Below, piece by piece: positions 45,160-55,906 of a stretch of 64,000 bases of DNA. Every line of letters begins with the position of its first letter. The first letter of the stretch is position 1. Position numbers and translations under genes: made by a program. The stretch lies in assembly GCA_002150815.3 (NCBI GenBank), contig NDFF03000222.1:49613-113612 (forward strand), written 5' to 3'. A model generated the notes under the pieces. The model had not been told where the DNA came from. It saw nothing but the letters and a program-made list of their open reading frames with translations, and searched no databases. Source of the stretch: Grammothele lineata. Lineage: Eukaryota; Basidiomycota; Agaricomycetes; Polyporales; Polyporaceae.

Positions 45160-45917
45160 GTTGTGACGTCTTCTGGTGTTGTATGATTGGAGAAGTTGTT
45201 TCCTTCCTTTTGTCTCTTGTCACGTTGGGTTCCGTGCTGTATACCACTGTATCTCCCTTCTCGTCCTTCGTCCTTCTATCCGGCTGGATCAAATGGAATG
45301 AATTGCGCATCCATCGTAGTGTTCCGCCATCCCTGGAAGCCGGGATCGTCTCCGCGCGCGCGGCGGGTCATACCCGCCGCGATGGCATGCTTTCTCCGCT
45401 CGACAAGGATGTCTGACAAAGTTCAAACGCCTCGCTTTGACTACGTTGCTGTTCGCAGCAGAGTCTCAACGGCATCAGCTAGCACGCCTGCATGCGTCGT
45501 GCACCGGTGTGGAGCTGTTCAGATCACGCTGGTATGCGTTTGTGACCTCTCTGCCGCTCAGTACTTATGAGGTCCACGTAGTCGTGCTAACTTTTTCGAT
45601 GTGCTTGTGATACAGAAGTCGGCCCACTATGTCGCACTCCAATTCCATTAAGGTTTCCTGGATTTTCAGAGATTACGACCATTTCTCAAGAACGAGCACC
45701 GGATTCCATGAACTTGACCGTGTACAGGTTCCGGTCATCACAGACGGGCACGTATCGCCACTGTGTAAATCCTTCCAATACCCGATCATGCTTCTATCCA
45801 GTGCACGAACTAACATGCCATGATCACCGGACGCAACGAGATCTGGAGATGCGGTAAACGTCTAATTTCTATTGCTTGGCCAGCCTGATGCACTTCGTCT
45901 CGGCACATAGCTGGGCG
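45160..45917. other. Intergenic GH92-2/SSP4
   Basis: No gene supported. From about 45725 the sequence resembles the SSP5 upstream region, including the 16-bp element. Confidence 0.5.
45785..45800 (+). promoter_or_regulatory. 16-bp upstream element of SSP4
   Basis: ATCATGCTTCTATCCA, identical to the reverse-strand copy before SSP2; about 210 nt before the SSP4 start. Confidence 0.5.
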
Positions 45918-45923
45918 TATATA
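45918..45923 (+). promoter_or_regulatory. TATA box of SSP4
   Basis: TATATA about 86 nt before the SSP4 start codon. Confidence 0.6.
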
Positions 45924-46008
45924 GGTCGGGGTGCGCTGGCCTCGGACCTCACCACCCTCTTCCTTCACCTTTCTTAGACTCAAAAACTCGTTCTCATCCC
46001 CTTACGCC

Positions 46009-46685
46009 ATGTTCATGAAGAACGTCCTTTCTCTCCTCGCCGTCGCCTCTGTGGCGTCCGTTGTTGCCGCAGCCGACCCTTTGGTCATTAACACTCCGTG
46101 CGTAGTGCAGTTCCCCCACGTACAGCCTTGACGCTCGTACTGACGGTTTGCGAACCTTTCAGTGCTTCGATTCCTCAGTGCAAGGATGTGACGTTCACCT
46201 GGTCCGGTGGTGTCGGCCCGTGGTCATGGGTAAGGCTTTCTTGTACTCGAGAGCTTCCTCGATGAAAGTTGACAATCTCTTCGTCCTTGCCCCATGCGAC
46301 CGTCTGGACACGCCGTAGACGTACGTCCCCATCTTGCGTGACACGTGCTTCTAGCTTTAAGCTTACGCGCGTCCTTTCTAGCGTCCTCGAGAAAGGCATC
46401 GTCGACGAAGGCTCCGGCCCAATCGACGCCACGAGCTTCACTTGGCACGTCAACTACCCCGCCGGTACGTATTCTCCACTCGAATCCCTACTGAGCATGG
46501 GAGGGCTGACAAAGCGTTGGTAGGCGACGTCGCGCACGCGGAAGTCAAGGACTCCACCGGAGCCGTTGCGCGCACGGCAGACTTCACCATCCAGTCTAGC
46601 GGTACGTTTGTCTATGCGAGCAGCTGAGAAGGCTTCAAATGCTGATTGAATGTGCCTTATTATAGACGACAGCAGCTGCCTCTAA
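46009..46685 (+). CDS. SSP4: small secreted Kre9/Knh1-like protein, 112 aa
   Basis: Kre9/Knh1-like small secreted protein. Start MFMKNVLSLLAVASV is a signal peptide cut near AAADP, then LVINTP, QCKDVTFTWSGGVGPWSW, VLEKGIVDEG, ATSFTWHVNYPAG, AHAEVKDSTGAVARTADF and the terminal DDSSCL. Exons: 46009-46097, 46163-46229, 46319-46320, 46382-46464, 46524-46601, 46666-46685, sum 339 nt. It has lost the intron that splits GGVG from PWSW in the other four genes (53 + 14 = 67 nt), but keeps the 2-nt exon AC between TAG and GTACGT. Mature protein has two cysteines, one near the start of the domain and one in the SSCL tail. It reads outward from the GH92/MFS cluster, mirroring SSP1-3. Confidence 0.86.
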
Positions 46686-49190
46686 AGAGTCTGGGGAACG
46701 CCTTGTCAAGTCAGAGGGCGGATAGTACTGATGTTATAACGATTCGTAACGAGCCTTGCAATCCGATTAGATGTCACTTCCCTTTACCTTCGCGGCAACG
46801 ACTCGCGTTGAGGGCCAGCTTCGATCGGATGTCGGCATGCAGTGTGACGCAGAGTTCATCAGCGGGAGAGAGCAAAGAGTGTGAATGGACATTCCAAAGC
46901 ATGATAACGACGACCGGATACGCCTCAGCGTACTGAAAGTGCAATTCCCGCACGTAGTCCGCCACCAGCCCTGGAGTCTCCTTCGACGAACATCTGGTCG
47001 CGTCCCAGTCAGTACTTGGCCCGTTCAACAACATGGAACGACTCACCTAAGCACGGAATACTAGTAGTGATTTGAGTTATCGCAACCTGCGAGCTGTCCG
47101 TCGTGATAGTCCCCGGCCCAGATGTGATGCACGTTTCCGGGTTGTGGCCTGAAAGGCCTTGAGACGGACCCCGTCCCGCATCCGTGCACGTCTCGCGAGC
47201 AGAGAGTTCGGATTCGTACCCTTTGCGTCATAGCAAATCGAGCCGATGCCCTGGTGGAGAGCAAGCGATGGCGTGCGACGTGATCTTAGGGTGAAACTCG
47301 TGTGGCTGGTTTGGAATGGCGGACACTACGCTATGAATACAAGGACATGAGCGAATTGCATATCTTTCCGAGACCTCTACACTGACCTGAAGCAAGGTTG
47401 AACATGGGCAGGGAGCAGGGGAATACTTGTTCAGCCATAAATTGAAGTCTATCGCCCATATGGCTGTTGCCCCGACGCCAGGAGGATCAGAACCGCATGA
47501 GAACGCGCATGGAACGCGCAGAACGCACCGTGTACTAGTCTATTAACGCCATCCCAACGTCGCTCGCTCATTACTCGACCCTGTCTCGCCATCTATCACT
47601 CTCCCTCTGGCTTCTACGTTTGGCCGACTGATCGCTGGCACGGCCTATATCAATGCCTGTGTTGGTGTTCCCGGACGGAGGACCAGATATGACCTATTCA
47701 GCCGGTCGAACCCGTCGTCCTTGTCTCGCCTAGAGATTCGAGGCACGTCGGCTACAATTAGGAGAGACAACAAGGATGAGCTTCATACCCACATCCTCGA
47801 GCAGGGGTGGGAGTGCACACAGACGCAGAGACAGAAAGGGGGGCTCACCTGCGCGACTGTCTACGATTGAGACCGCATGCTTAAGCGATACTCGACACAA
47901 GGAACACCACCATCTACCGCCAGCACCCGCCAGCACCCATATGAAGGGGCGGTACTGAAGCGAACGGGGTCGCCGTTGTCCTCCAGATACCGACAACGCG
48001 TGCTGTAGCCATAGAACCTACGCTCGTCGCTCGCTGCCCTGCATGTTGTTATCCGCGCCAAGTCCCCGCGAGAGTAGTCCATGGAGAAGTCAGAGTTCAT
48101 ATGGAGTAAAAAGGAGGTGTATTTCGCTGTCCGCACGCTGAGCGCGAGACGGAACGGGAAGAGAAAATGCGCAACGTTGTCGAGCTCGCTGTTTGCAACG
48201 ATGAGCAGCAAGTCCTTCCGGAGACGCCCGCAGACGAGACCTGCCCTGAACCAGATATGACGTATTGGGGGCGCCTCCGGGATACTCCGAGACTGGAACA
48301 CCAACTTCATCCCCCTCCTTGAGCATGTATCGAGGGCAAATATGCTAAGGCTAAGCGTTCTGTTGCCAATGTGCTTTCCCGATACGATGTCTTGACTCAT
48401 AGCATGGTGACTACTTACTGAGCGGGTCACAAGGTATGGCGATGGGATGATTTTCATTGGGCACGAACGCCGACAGTACTGATAGTAGCCGCACTGCGCT
48501 AGGATCTACCCGCCCAAATGCAGGCCCTTTCTCTCCTGTCAAGAGATAACCACCTGAAAGATGCACTCCATATGCATGTTGGCGCCATTGACCCATCTCA
48601 TGCACGCAGGATGAATGTCAGCGGCCCACCCCTCCACTGAATCCCGTTGTGTTGGCGAGCATGCGACGTGTTCGCGTCTCGAGTTACGTTTACTCTGTGC
48701 AGCTGCGCTCTGCGAGTAAATCTGCCATGTGTGCTGCAGTAACGACGCGTCGAGGGCTGAGGTTCTCCTCGGCGCGGGCTACTCTCAGCCGACGAGGGAT
48801 GTTTTGCCCGCTCAGTGACACGTCTTACCACGTCCACACTGGTCGCTTTCAGTTCGCTGGTGTTTGCCGCCGATCCTTGCAGTCGGCTGAGACGGCTACG
48901 TCCACTGCTCACCGGAACCAGTTCAACGCCGGTCATGGCTCGTGTTGTATGATCTCTCCTCCACAAGTTCCGCGTACTGATTTATGTCTTAAGACATTCG
49001 TTCAACGTGCAACCTCTCAAGCTCTAACAGATGGAAGGCTCGGAGTCCTTGGCTGCAGCAGTATTCCAGTGGGAGCTATCAATACTTTCACCATGTGGCT
49101 AGGTGCCTTATAACTTTCACCGCGTAGGGGTCTCGACTGTCGTGGACGGCTACTCATCGCCTCGACCCGTAAAGCTCACGCGGATACCCG
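46686..49190. other. Intergenic SSP4/SSP5, no supported gene
   Basis: About 2.5 kb without a gene I can support. A 198-codon minus-strand frame (47861-48457) has no motif I can defend. A stretch near 48180-48260 is related at DNA level to 50335-50425 downstream of SSP5. Confidence 0.5.
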
Positions 49191-49206
49191 ATCATCCTTC
49201 TATCCA
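49191..49206 (+). promoter_or_regulatory. 16-bp upstream element of SSP5 (one mismatch)
   Basis: ATCATCCTTCTATCCA, one base different from the SSP2 and SSP4 elements and at the same distance from the start codon (about 190 nt). Confidence 0.5.
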
Positions 49207-49310
49207 CGGCGTACCCAAATGCCCCCCTCAAACACGACGCATGCAGGGAACCAGCGTCTTGCTCACCTGGCTGCTACACCGCTTGTCTCGCCTGGCCTTC
49301 TGGTTGCGTG

Positions 49311-49317
49311 TATAAAG
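49311..49317 (+). promoter_or_regulatory. TATA box of SSP5
   Basis: TATAAAG about 80 nt before the SSP5 start codon. Confidence 0.6.
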
Positions 49318-49396
49318 GTGCAATCCGTCAGTCCCAATCCCCACCGCCCTCTCCATCACTTCTCTCAGTAGTTCCTCACACACCTCATCTCCAGCC

Positions 49397-50130
49397 ATGG
49401 TCATGAAGAACGTTCTCTCTCTCCTCGCCGTCGCCTCCGTGGCCTCAGTCGCTGTGGCCGCCGGTCCTCTGACCATGAGCACTCCGTACGTCGTGCTGTG
49501 TTGTACATTTCATTCTCAGTCTATATCCACGGTTTTCTATCTTTCCAGGACCGACATTCGTCAGTGCAAGACGACGACGTTCACTTGGTCCGGAGGCGTT
49601 GGTGGGTGCGACAGTGCTTGCGCTGTGATTATCTCAGCTGACCCCTGGTGCTCATAGGCCCGTACACCTTCGTAAGTTGCTATCACCCTGTCATTCAACG
49701 GCGTTTCTGCACGACGACTGACTCTTTCTGCCGAAAATCGCTATAACAACTTTGCAGACGTACGTGCTCCTCTCAGATTCTTCACGCATTGCCTCTACTG
49801 ACCACCAAACCACTTAGCGCTATCGAGGACGGTTACGTAGTCTCCGGCGGCGGCTCCCGCGACACCTCGAGCTACGACTGGCACGTGAACATTCCCGCAG
49901 GTTCGTGCTGTACCTGACCCTCCTCGACGTATCCACGTCGACTAAAGAGGCGTTTTCAGGTGTCACCGCACACGCGGAGGTCAAGGACTCCACGGGAGCC
50001 GTTGCACGCACCGCGGACTTCGTGATTGGGAACAGCGGTACGCCTTTTGCTCTATATGGCCTGAATGGCCGAAGAAAGGTAGAGTACTGACGTAATACCC
50101 GCGGTTTCAGACGATAGCAGCTGCCTCTGA
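49397..50130 (+). CDS. SSP5: small secreted Kre9/Knh1-like protein, 112 aa
   Basis: Kre9/Knh1-like small secreted protein, closest to SSP4. Start MVMKNVLSLLAVASV, cleavage near VAAGP, then LTMSTP, QCKTTTFTWSGGVG, PYTF, AIEDGYVVSGGG, SYDWHVNIPAG, AHAEVKDSTGAVARTADF and the terminal DDSSCL. Exons: 49397-49485, 49549-49601, 49658-49671, 49758-49759, 49818-49900, 49960-50037, 50111-50130, sum 339 nt. The introns on either side of the 2-nt exon AC are 86 and 58 nt. The first starts GTAAGT; the second starts GTACGT and has a CTGAC branch-like site, so both look like ordinary introns. It ends the cluster on the right, with about 7 kb of gene-poor DNA following. Confidence 0.87.
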
Positions 50131-52734
50131 AACTCTCAGAGATGACTGTCAATTGGGAGGGCGGCCAACGCTTCGTATGCTAGATTCTAGTAGAATGATT
50201 TACGACTGAATGTTTGTTCACGCCGCTTGCACGCCGTTACCTCTGTAATCATTTACTCTGGTAGCCGAATGACTTCGCACTTGATCTATCTCGTAGCGTG
50301 TCAGCATGGTGAGGCCAGAGAGCTGAATAGCCCAAGCCCGCCGCCACCGACGACTGCAGGCAACGGTTTCTCTACCAGGAGATGTCCAAAAGGCGAGCCT
50401 GCCCTGAACCCCGTATGATGTAATGCTTTGCCACGTGGCTCCGGGGTCCCCGGCGTCAGCCATTCTCCGTCCATCTCGGAACGAACTTGTCCGAGGACAA
50501 CGCCAGCCTGCTTCACCCTACAGTACTTGGTGCCTTTTTCTTGTTCATTCGTCTTGTTACTGAGAGAGAGCACTGCATTTTTCTGTATGTTTCGCTCTCA
50601 AACACTCCAGAGCAACTGCTCATCGACTCGGCATGGTGTTACACCGAATACAGGAAGAGATCGTCCCATGACGCCGAGGGCCATCTACACAAACACGGAT
50701 GCTGTATCAACGAACCACATAACCACTCCAATCACTTGCGGCGCCTGCGGATACAGCAACTACCCTCTATCGGTTCGTCTAGATTCGTCACTCGGTGCGG
50801 CTCTGGCGTCGTGACTCACCCTGCGCTGTCAGAACACCGATGATCACGCATCGACGTCTATCGACGTCCTCCACCGTGTCTTGCCGAACTACACACATGA
50901 AGCACACCGGAACGCTGCTTCCATGTCAAGGCCAGGCAACGTGCGCGCGAGCCGCTCCGGGTCGCCCATTTGACACCAACCTCCTATCCCGCAGCGATAA
51001 TGTCGTGGTCTAACGCCATAGAAGCCTATTGGTAGTCGTAAGTGTGTCCGCCCATTTGAAGTTCGAGCGCCGTCACGTACGCCTCGAGTCCCCCACGCGG
51101 CTGAAGCGTGGTCTTAGGAAACTAGAAGGTGGACCGTCGTGATGCAGCCGACCTCGCTACGAGACTGCGCGCCTGACATCCACCTGCACAACCTTCCCTG
51201 TCAATCGCCGTTTTCGTCTTCGCCATTGCGCAACACGACGTCCTGTCAGCCCTCCGCACCCGTACATCGTAGGGATCTCGATGCCAAGCCCCGACCACGT
51301 CGGTCGTCGTGGAGGCATATTGCGCCAGCACGCCCTGGACGCTCACAACATGTCCACATAATGCACCAGATCACGTCCACCGCGCACCGCCCAACGATCC
51401 TCGGGTCGCCTCACGTCGCACCAGACGTCTCGCCTCTCGTCCATACACGGTATACCTACCGCACGTGGGCACGAGCGCAACCGAGGCGCGTCCTTCCCTC
51501 ACGACGCACCTTTTGGCGGGACGTCTGCGTGCCTTCTAGTGCGAGCCCTGTCAGCTCGGGCACGCTCGCGCTTGCGCCCCTGCAACCCTCGGCCCGGCAA
51601 GGCTCTGGCTGCTAGTACTTCGGCCCCGCGAGTCCGACCGACTCGAGAGCGCTACCATACCGCCGTTTGGCGTGCACACACAACGACAACCGTCCCTGCA
51701 TGCAGTACGTAGCACATTCTCCCTCGACCTCGAGATCAGGGACTCGAGCTAGCCAACCGTCGCCCTTCTTACATTCCCGCAAGCCTGCTCCTCGGTCCCT
51801 CCCTCCCGTAATAGTCTCCTCCCCGTCCCAGAGCGCGGGCGGGCCGCGTGCGCGACGGGGACCGCCGAGAGTGACCCACACCACGCACTAGAACGGTCCA
51901 CCTCGTACTTCCCGAAGTCCGCGGGTCCATTCACCTCTATTGCATCCACTAGTCTACTCTCTCGCTCTGTACGAGACACCCGCAGGGACACAGGCGCGGC
52001 GACTCGTCTTTCAGGGGGGGCCTGGACCTCACGGGCTCCGGTACTCGCCTTGAATAACTCTGGTACAGGTATAGACCGGGGACGCGCGCAGCCTCCGACC
52101 TCCGACCTTCGTTTCTTTGAGCGTCGCTGTCGCGCGGTGGGTGCCGCGCGCGGGGAATATCCTGGCTTCGAGCCACTGGCGTGCCATCGGGCGTGGGCGG
52201 AATCTGGAGGACGCGCGACCCTGAGGCTTCGCGGTGTATGGCCGTGGGACGACGCCGCGCGCGCGAAGGTGCGCGCGCACGTCTATTTCTCCCGGCGGGC
52301 CGCAGGTTTAATTTCGGACCTCGGTAGTGAGGCATTTGTGCGCGAGCGAGGGGCGCGCACAAGGCGAGTGCGCGCGACCGGCTCGCTCGCTCGGGTTCAA
52401 GTTGGAGGAGGAGGAAGGGCAATTGGGTGCGAGGGCGGGACACCACTGCGCTTCGCGGGTGTGTGCGCGGTGGTGTTTGGAGCCGAGTTTGGAGCCGCAA
52501 CTCAATCAGCGGTCGGAAGAGTCGCGGCAAGGTCTTAGCTGGTGGTGGCTGAAGCTGCGCTACGTGCCGGACGTGTTGGTAAGAGACCATAGTCATAATG
52601 TGCCGTTATACCACTAACTGACTTCGTAAATCAAACCACTCGCAGCGAGCTTAGATGCACAAAATGCCGTATGCATCCCGACCAGCACGGCTTGTGGCGA
52701 CCGTCCTGCCTAGCGCTCGACGCGTCAAGTTCTC

Positions 52735-53335
52735 GTCGGGCGTATAGTAGCCTCTCGGACGCCCGGAATCCTCGGTATCCTCGCGCCAAGTCCCTGGAGA
52801 GAACGTCTCGATCGACGGATCCTGTCCCAGAACTTGGCCTCTTCACTTCAAGAGACTCTCAGCGGTCCAGCCCCCGCGGGTGCGCAAGATGCAGTACGTA
52901 CGCGTATTCCGCTAAAAATCGATATTCGGAGTGCGCGCCGATCGCGCCCTGCTCTCGGGACTCTGGAGGGCTGCATTCGATACAACCAGTCCGACGCAAC
53001 CGGGCGTTCAGTAGCCTCTCGGACAACCGGGATCTACCGCGCGCGGGTCCCCAAGCACTCGGTTCGATCCCCTTAGGACCCGAAGAGCGCATCGATCGAC
53101 GCATCCAGTCCCAACATTGGGTTCGGACCTGACCTCTTCACTCCATGATCGAGGCCCGTTACGGCCCAGCCTCGCCGCCGGCACCCGCGAGCCTTCCTTA
53201 CACCAATCCTGCCAGAGCCCCCTCGCAAACCCCGGCATAGGACGTACGTGCACGCGCGCCCCGCCAAGAACTGGAATTCGGAGTGCGCACCGAGTGCGCT
53301 CTGTTCTTTGCGCCCTAGAATGGCCAGCAAGGGAC
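52735..53335. repeat. Diverged tandem direct repeat, two units
   Basis: Unit A (about 52735-52990) and unit B (about 53000-53335) share ordered blocks: TAGTAGCCTCTCGGAC / CAGTAGCCTCTCGGAC, GATCGACG...TCC.GTCCCA, CCTCTTCACT, and ATTCGGAGTGCGC followed by a related tail. Unit B is about 80 bp longer. No coding content recognised. Confidence 0.6.
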
Positions 53336-54161
53336 AGAATTTGGGGGCGACTTCGCCCGGATAGGTGCTGGCACAACTCGGTCGCGACGCGCACGTAATG
53401 GTACCGGCGTTGGCCGTTTCAGGGCTGCGTGCTGTGCGCGCGGAACGTTGTCTTCATTCTTGGTCACCTTCCTCGTCCCATCGTACTCACTCTCGCGACT
53501 CCCAGACAGCGATCACTGCCGGCCGTCGTCCGGCCGTGAGCACCCCGGTAGCTCTCCTCCTTCAAGAAGAAGGTCGCGAAATTTGGCGAGTCTGGTTATG
53601 CCTCTCTTCTGATCTTCTGCAGCATTGTCGGCACCTTCGATGAATAAACTCGCGACCTTCTGACGTACTGAACTCTAGACCCCAGCTGATCCCGCCAAGG
53701 TGCCGGGCGACGTCCGGCGGCTCGCTCGCGGACGCTCAAGATGTTGAAGATACCCTAGGTGCGTACAACTACACCTTCCAGCCGTACGTATGCGCCCCCG
53801 CAAATCTGGCAGCCGCCAATCCTGATGGGGACGCATGTGCGCAGGACGCGGTCGTGGCTCGCCACCTGTCAATCTAAGTTGCCTTTGGCCGACTGCTTCG
53901 ATTCAGGCTGATTCCACGCGCGATGGGCCCCCTGTCAGTGACAGCAGGGCTCCGTGGTCGCGGGACCGATATCGATGATGCGCTGTGAATGTATTTTCTG
54001 AAGCTCAGGTTTCGCTGCCCGGCCTCCCCGCCCCGCCCCTCGGGAGCTCGAACGGAGACGTAGAACTTTCGCGCGTTATCTGAAGCGGATCTAGCGGGCT
54101 CGCGCGCACGAGCCGTCGCGGGGTACGTCGCGGGGACTGCGGGGCTTCGAAGTTCGACGGC

Positions 54162-54205
54162 CGCGCCGGCAGCCCAGCCTTAATTCAGTCAGGGCTGCCG
54201 GCGCG
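54162..54205. repeat. Perfect inverted repeat, 14-bp arms, 16-nt loop
   Basis: CGCGCCGGCAGCCC at 54162-54175 pairs exactly with GGGCTGCCGGCGCG at 54192-54205. The arms are almost entirely G/C and would form a very stable stem; the 16-nt loop is AT-richer. Confidence 0.75.
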
Positions 54206-55867
54206 TGCGGCGCCGCGCGCGGTGTCATTGCACAGTGGCGGCGGGCCACTTTGATGTTCGCACACGCGGGCTTCTGGTCGAAGGATTTCCCAAAAAGAAG
54301 GAGCCGCGGAGGCGGGGCATCAAGGGCTGGACGTCAGAGGGGGCGGGATCGCGGGGCCGGGGGGTTGGTGTAACTTTCTCTTTCTCGACGGGTGCGGGCG
54401 CCCGCGGTCGATCAAGAACTTTACAGATCGACTCAGCCAGCTAGAGGGCGTTGTATATTCTTCCCTCGAGCTCGAGAACATCGACTCCGTCTACGCAGGA
54501 TCTCCAGCATCCGCGCCCACGCGGTAAGAGACTTGTAGGGCAAGTGACCACCTTCTGCATCCGTCCCTCTTCTAGCCCCTTGAAGGGAAACACACGACCA
54601 TTTCTGGAACCCTCGCCGTCGCCATTTACTCGCGATGTTCGGACGCGAAAGCTGCTGCGTTTCACGGAATGCGATTTCCTCGAAGCTGGGTATGAGGCAT
54701 AGAAAGTGGAGGTCATCGGCCCACGTGCATAGATATGTCTCCCGATGTTGCAAATCCTTACTTCTCTGTCATTGCACGCGACCGCCACGGATGCCTATCC
54801 GACACGCGCCAGACGTCCGCATCGTAAATGCGAACGTTTCCTAGCGCTGGGCTACTCACGCGAGCTCAGCACATGCCCAGCTCCCTCTCCCCATCCACCG
54901 CTCGTGACATTATCAGCCGCGATCACCTCAAACAGGTTATACCGACCCCGCAGTGCGAGGCGCGCGAACCACCTAAGTACGCTTTCCTGGCACGCACCAT
55001 CACGACAAATTCCTGACAAACAACCTGCCACTCGGAGCTTTTCCAGCTGCCAGCGATCTCCCATCACCATCGCCAGCCTCGAGCCTTCGAATGGTCAAGG
55101 TCACGTTGCACCGCCCAGTGCCCACCACGGGTGCGATATCGCGCCCACTAACCATTGAGGCATTCTCGAGCCCGCGCGCCGGCGGCACAACGTGAGGGAC
55201 CTAGGGTCGCCTCAAGTTCCTCCCATATCCGGCGGGAACGGTCGCCCCACGCACCTCCCCGCTCCGCGCGGGGCCCACGAGGCTCTCGGCCGACCGCCCA
55301 GAGCGTCTGGCCTTTTCCTGTGTGCGCGCGCACTCCGGGTCATCTTTTCTGTCGAATTTCATGGAAACTTCAAAGGGGGAGGCTTCTAGGTACAAGGGAA
55401 AAGGGACGAGGGACGAGGAACTCCGAGAGGCGAGAGCGCACGGGGGCCGCGGGGCTCGACCGCTATTTCGCGGAGAAAACTTTGAGCATATACTCAATGA
55501 TCAAGCTCGCTATACAGATAGCTGCTCGTGCCAAGTGCTGAGCGTACATATATGTGCAGGCACCTGAGCTGCGGAACTACGTGAATCGCGTCCGAGTCTG
55601 TGTAAGCAAGCAGCCGGGTATGCCATGGGTCGCGTTCACCGGTATTATCGGGCCCGACAGAGCGTTCAGCGTTCACGGACTCGAGTGAATGAATGAAAGG
55701 TACGTCACGTACTAGCGCGTACCGTAAACGGTCCTTCTCTTCCGTAGTAGCCTGAGCGTGCGTTCGCGCGTTATGACGGGACGGGGGGTATACGTAGGTA
55801 ACAAGAGAAAGACCAGATGTCGAAACGTCTTCCAGCGGGCGTGAAAGCTGATCGTTCGCGCTCGCGT

Positions 55868-55906
55868 AACTTCAGAATTCAGAATTCAGAGTTCAGAGTT
55901 CAGACC
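55868..55906. repeat. 7-bp microsatellite
   Basis: Five head-to-tail units of the AGAATTC / AGAGTTC type, the first ones with AA and the later with AG, indicating a two-step expansion. Confidence 0.8.

Noticed and set aside
47861..48457. 198-codon minus-strand frame, possible BTB-like fragment
   Set aside because: A few residues are suggestive, but the similarity spreads over different frames and no full domain can be assembled.
49658..49671. Alternative reading of the SSP genes: a donor inside the short exon (CC|GTAC in SSP5) that would restore frame without a 2-nt exon
   Set aside because: It replaces a 14-nt exon with a 4-nt one, ignores a perfect GTAAGT donor just downstream, and removes the PYTF strand that the domain needs. 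It does remain the main competing model and needs cDNA.
53564..53643. Short C-terminal-like peptide SFKKKVAKFGESGYASLL
   Set aside because: Only about 30 codons, preceded by an in-frame stop, with no upstream exon found.
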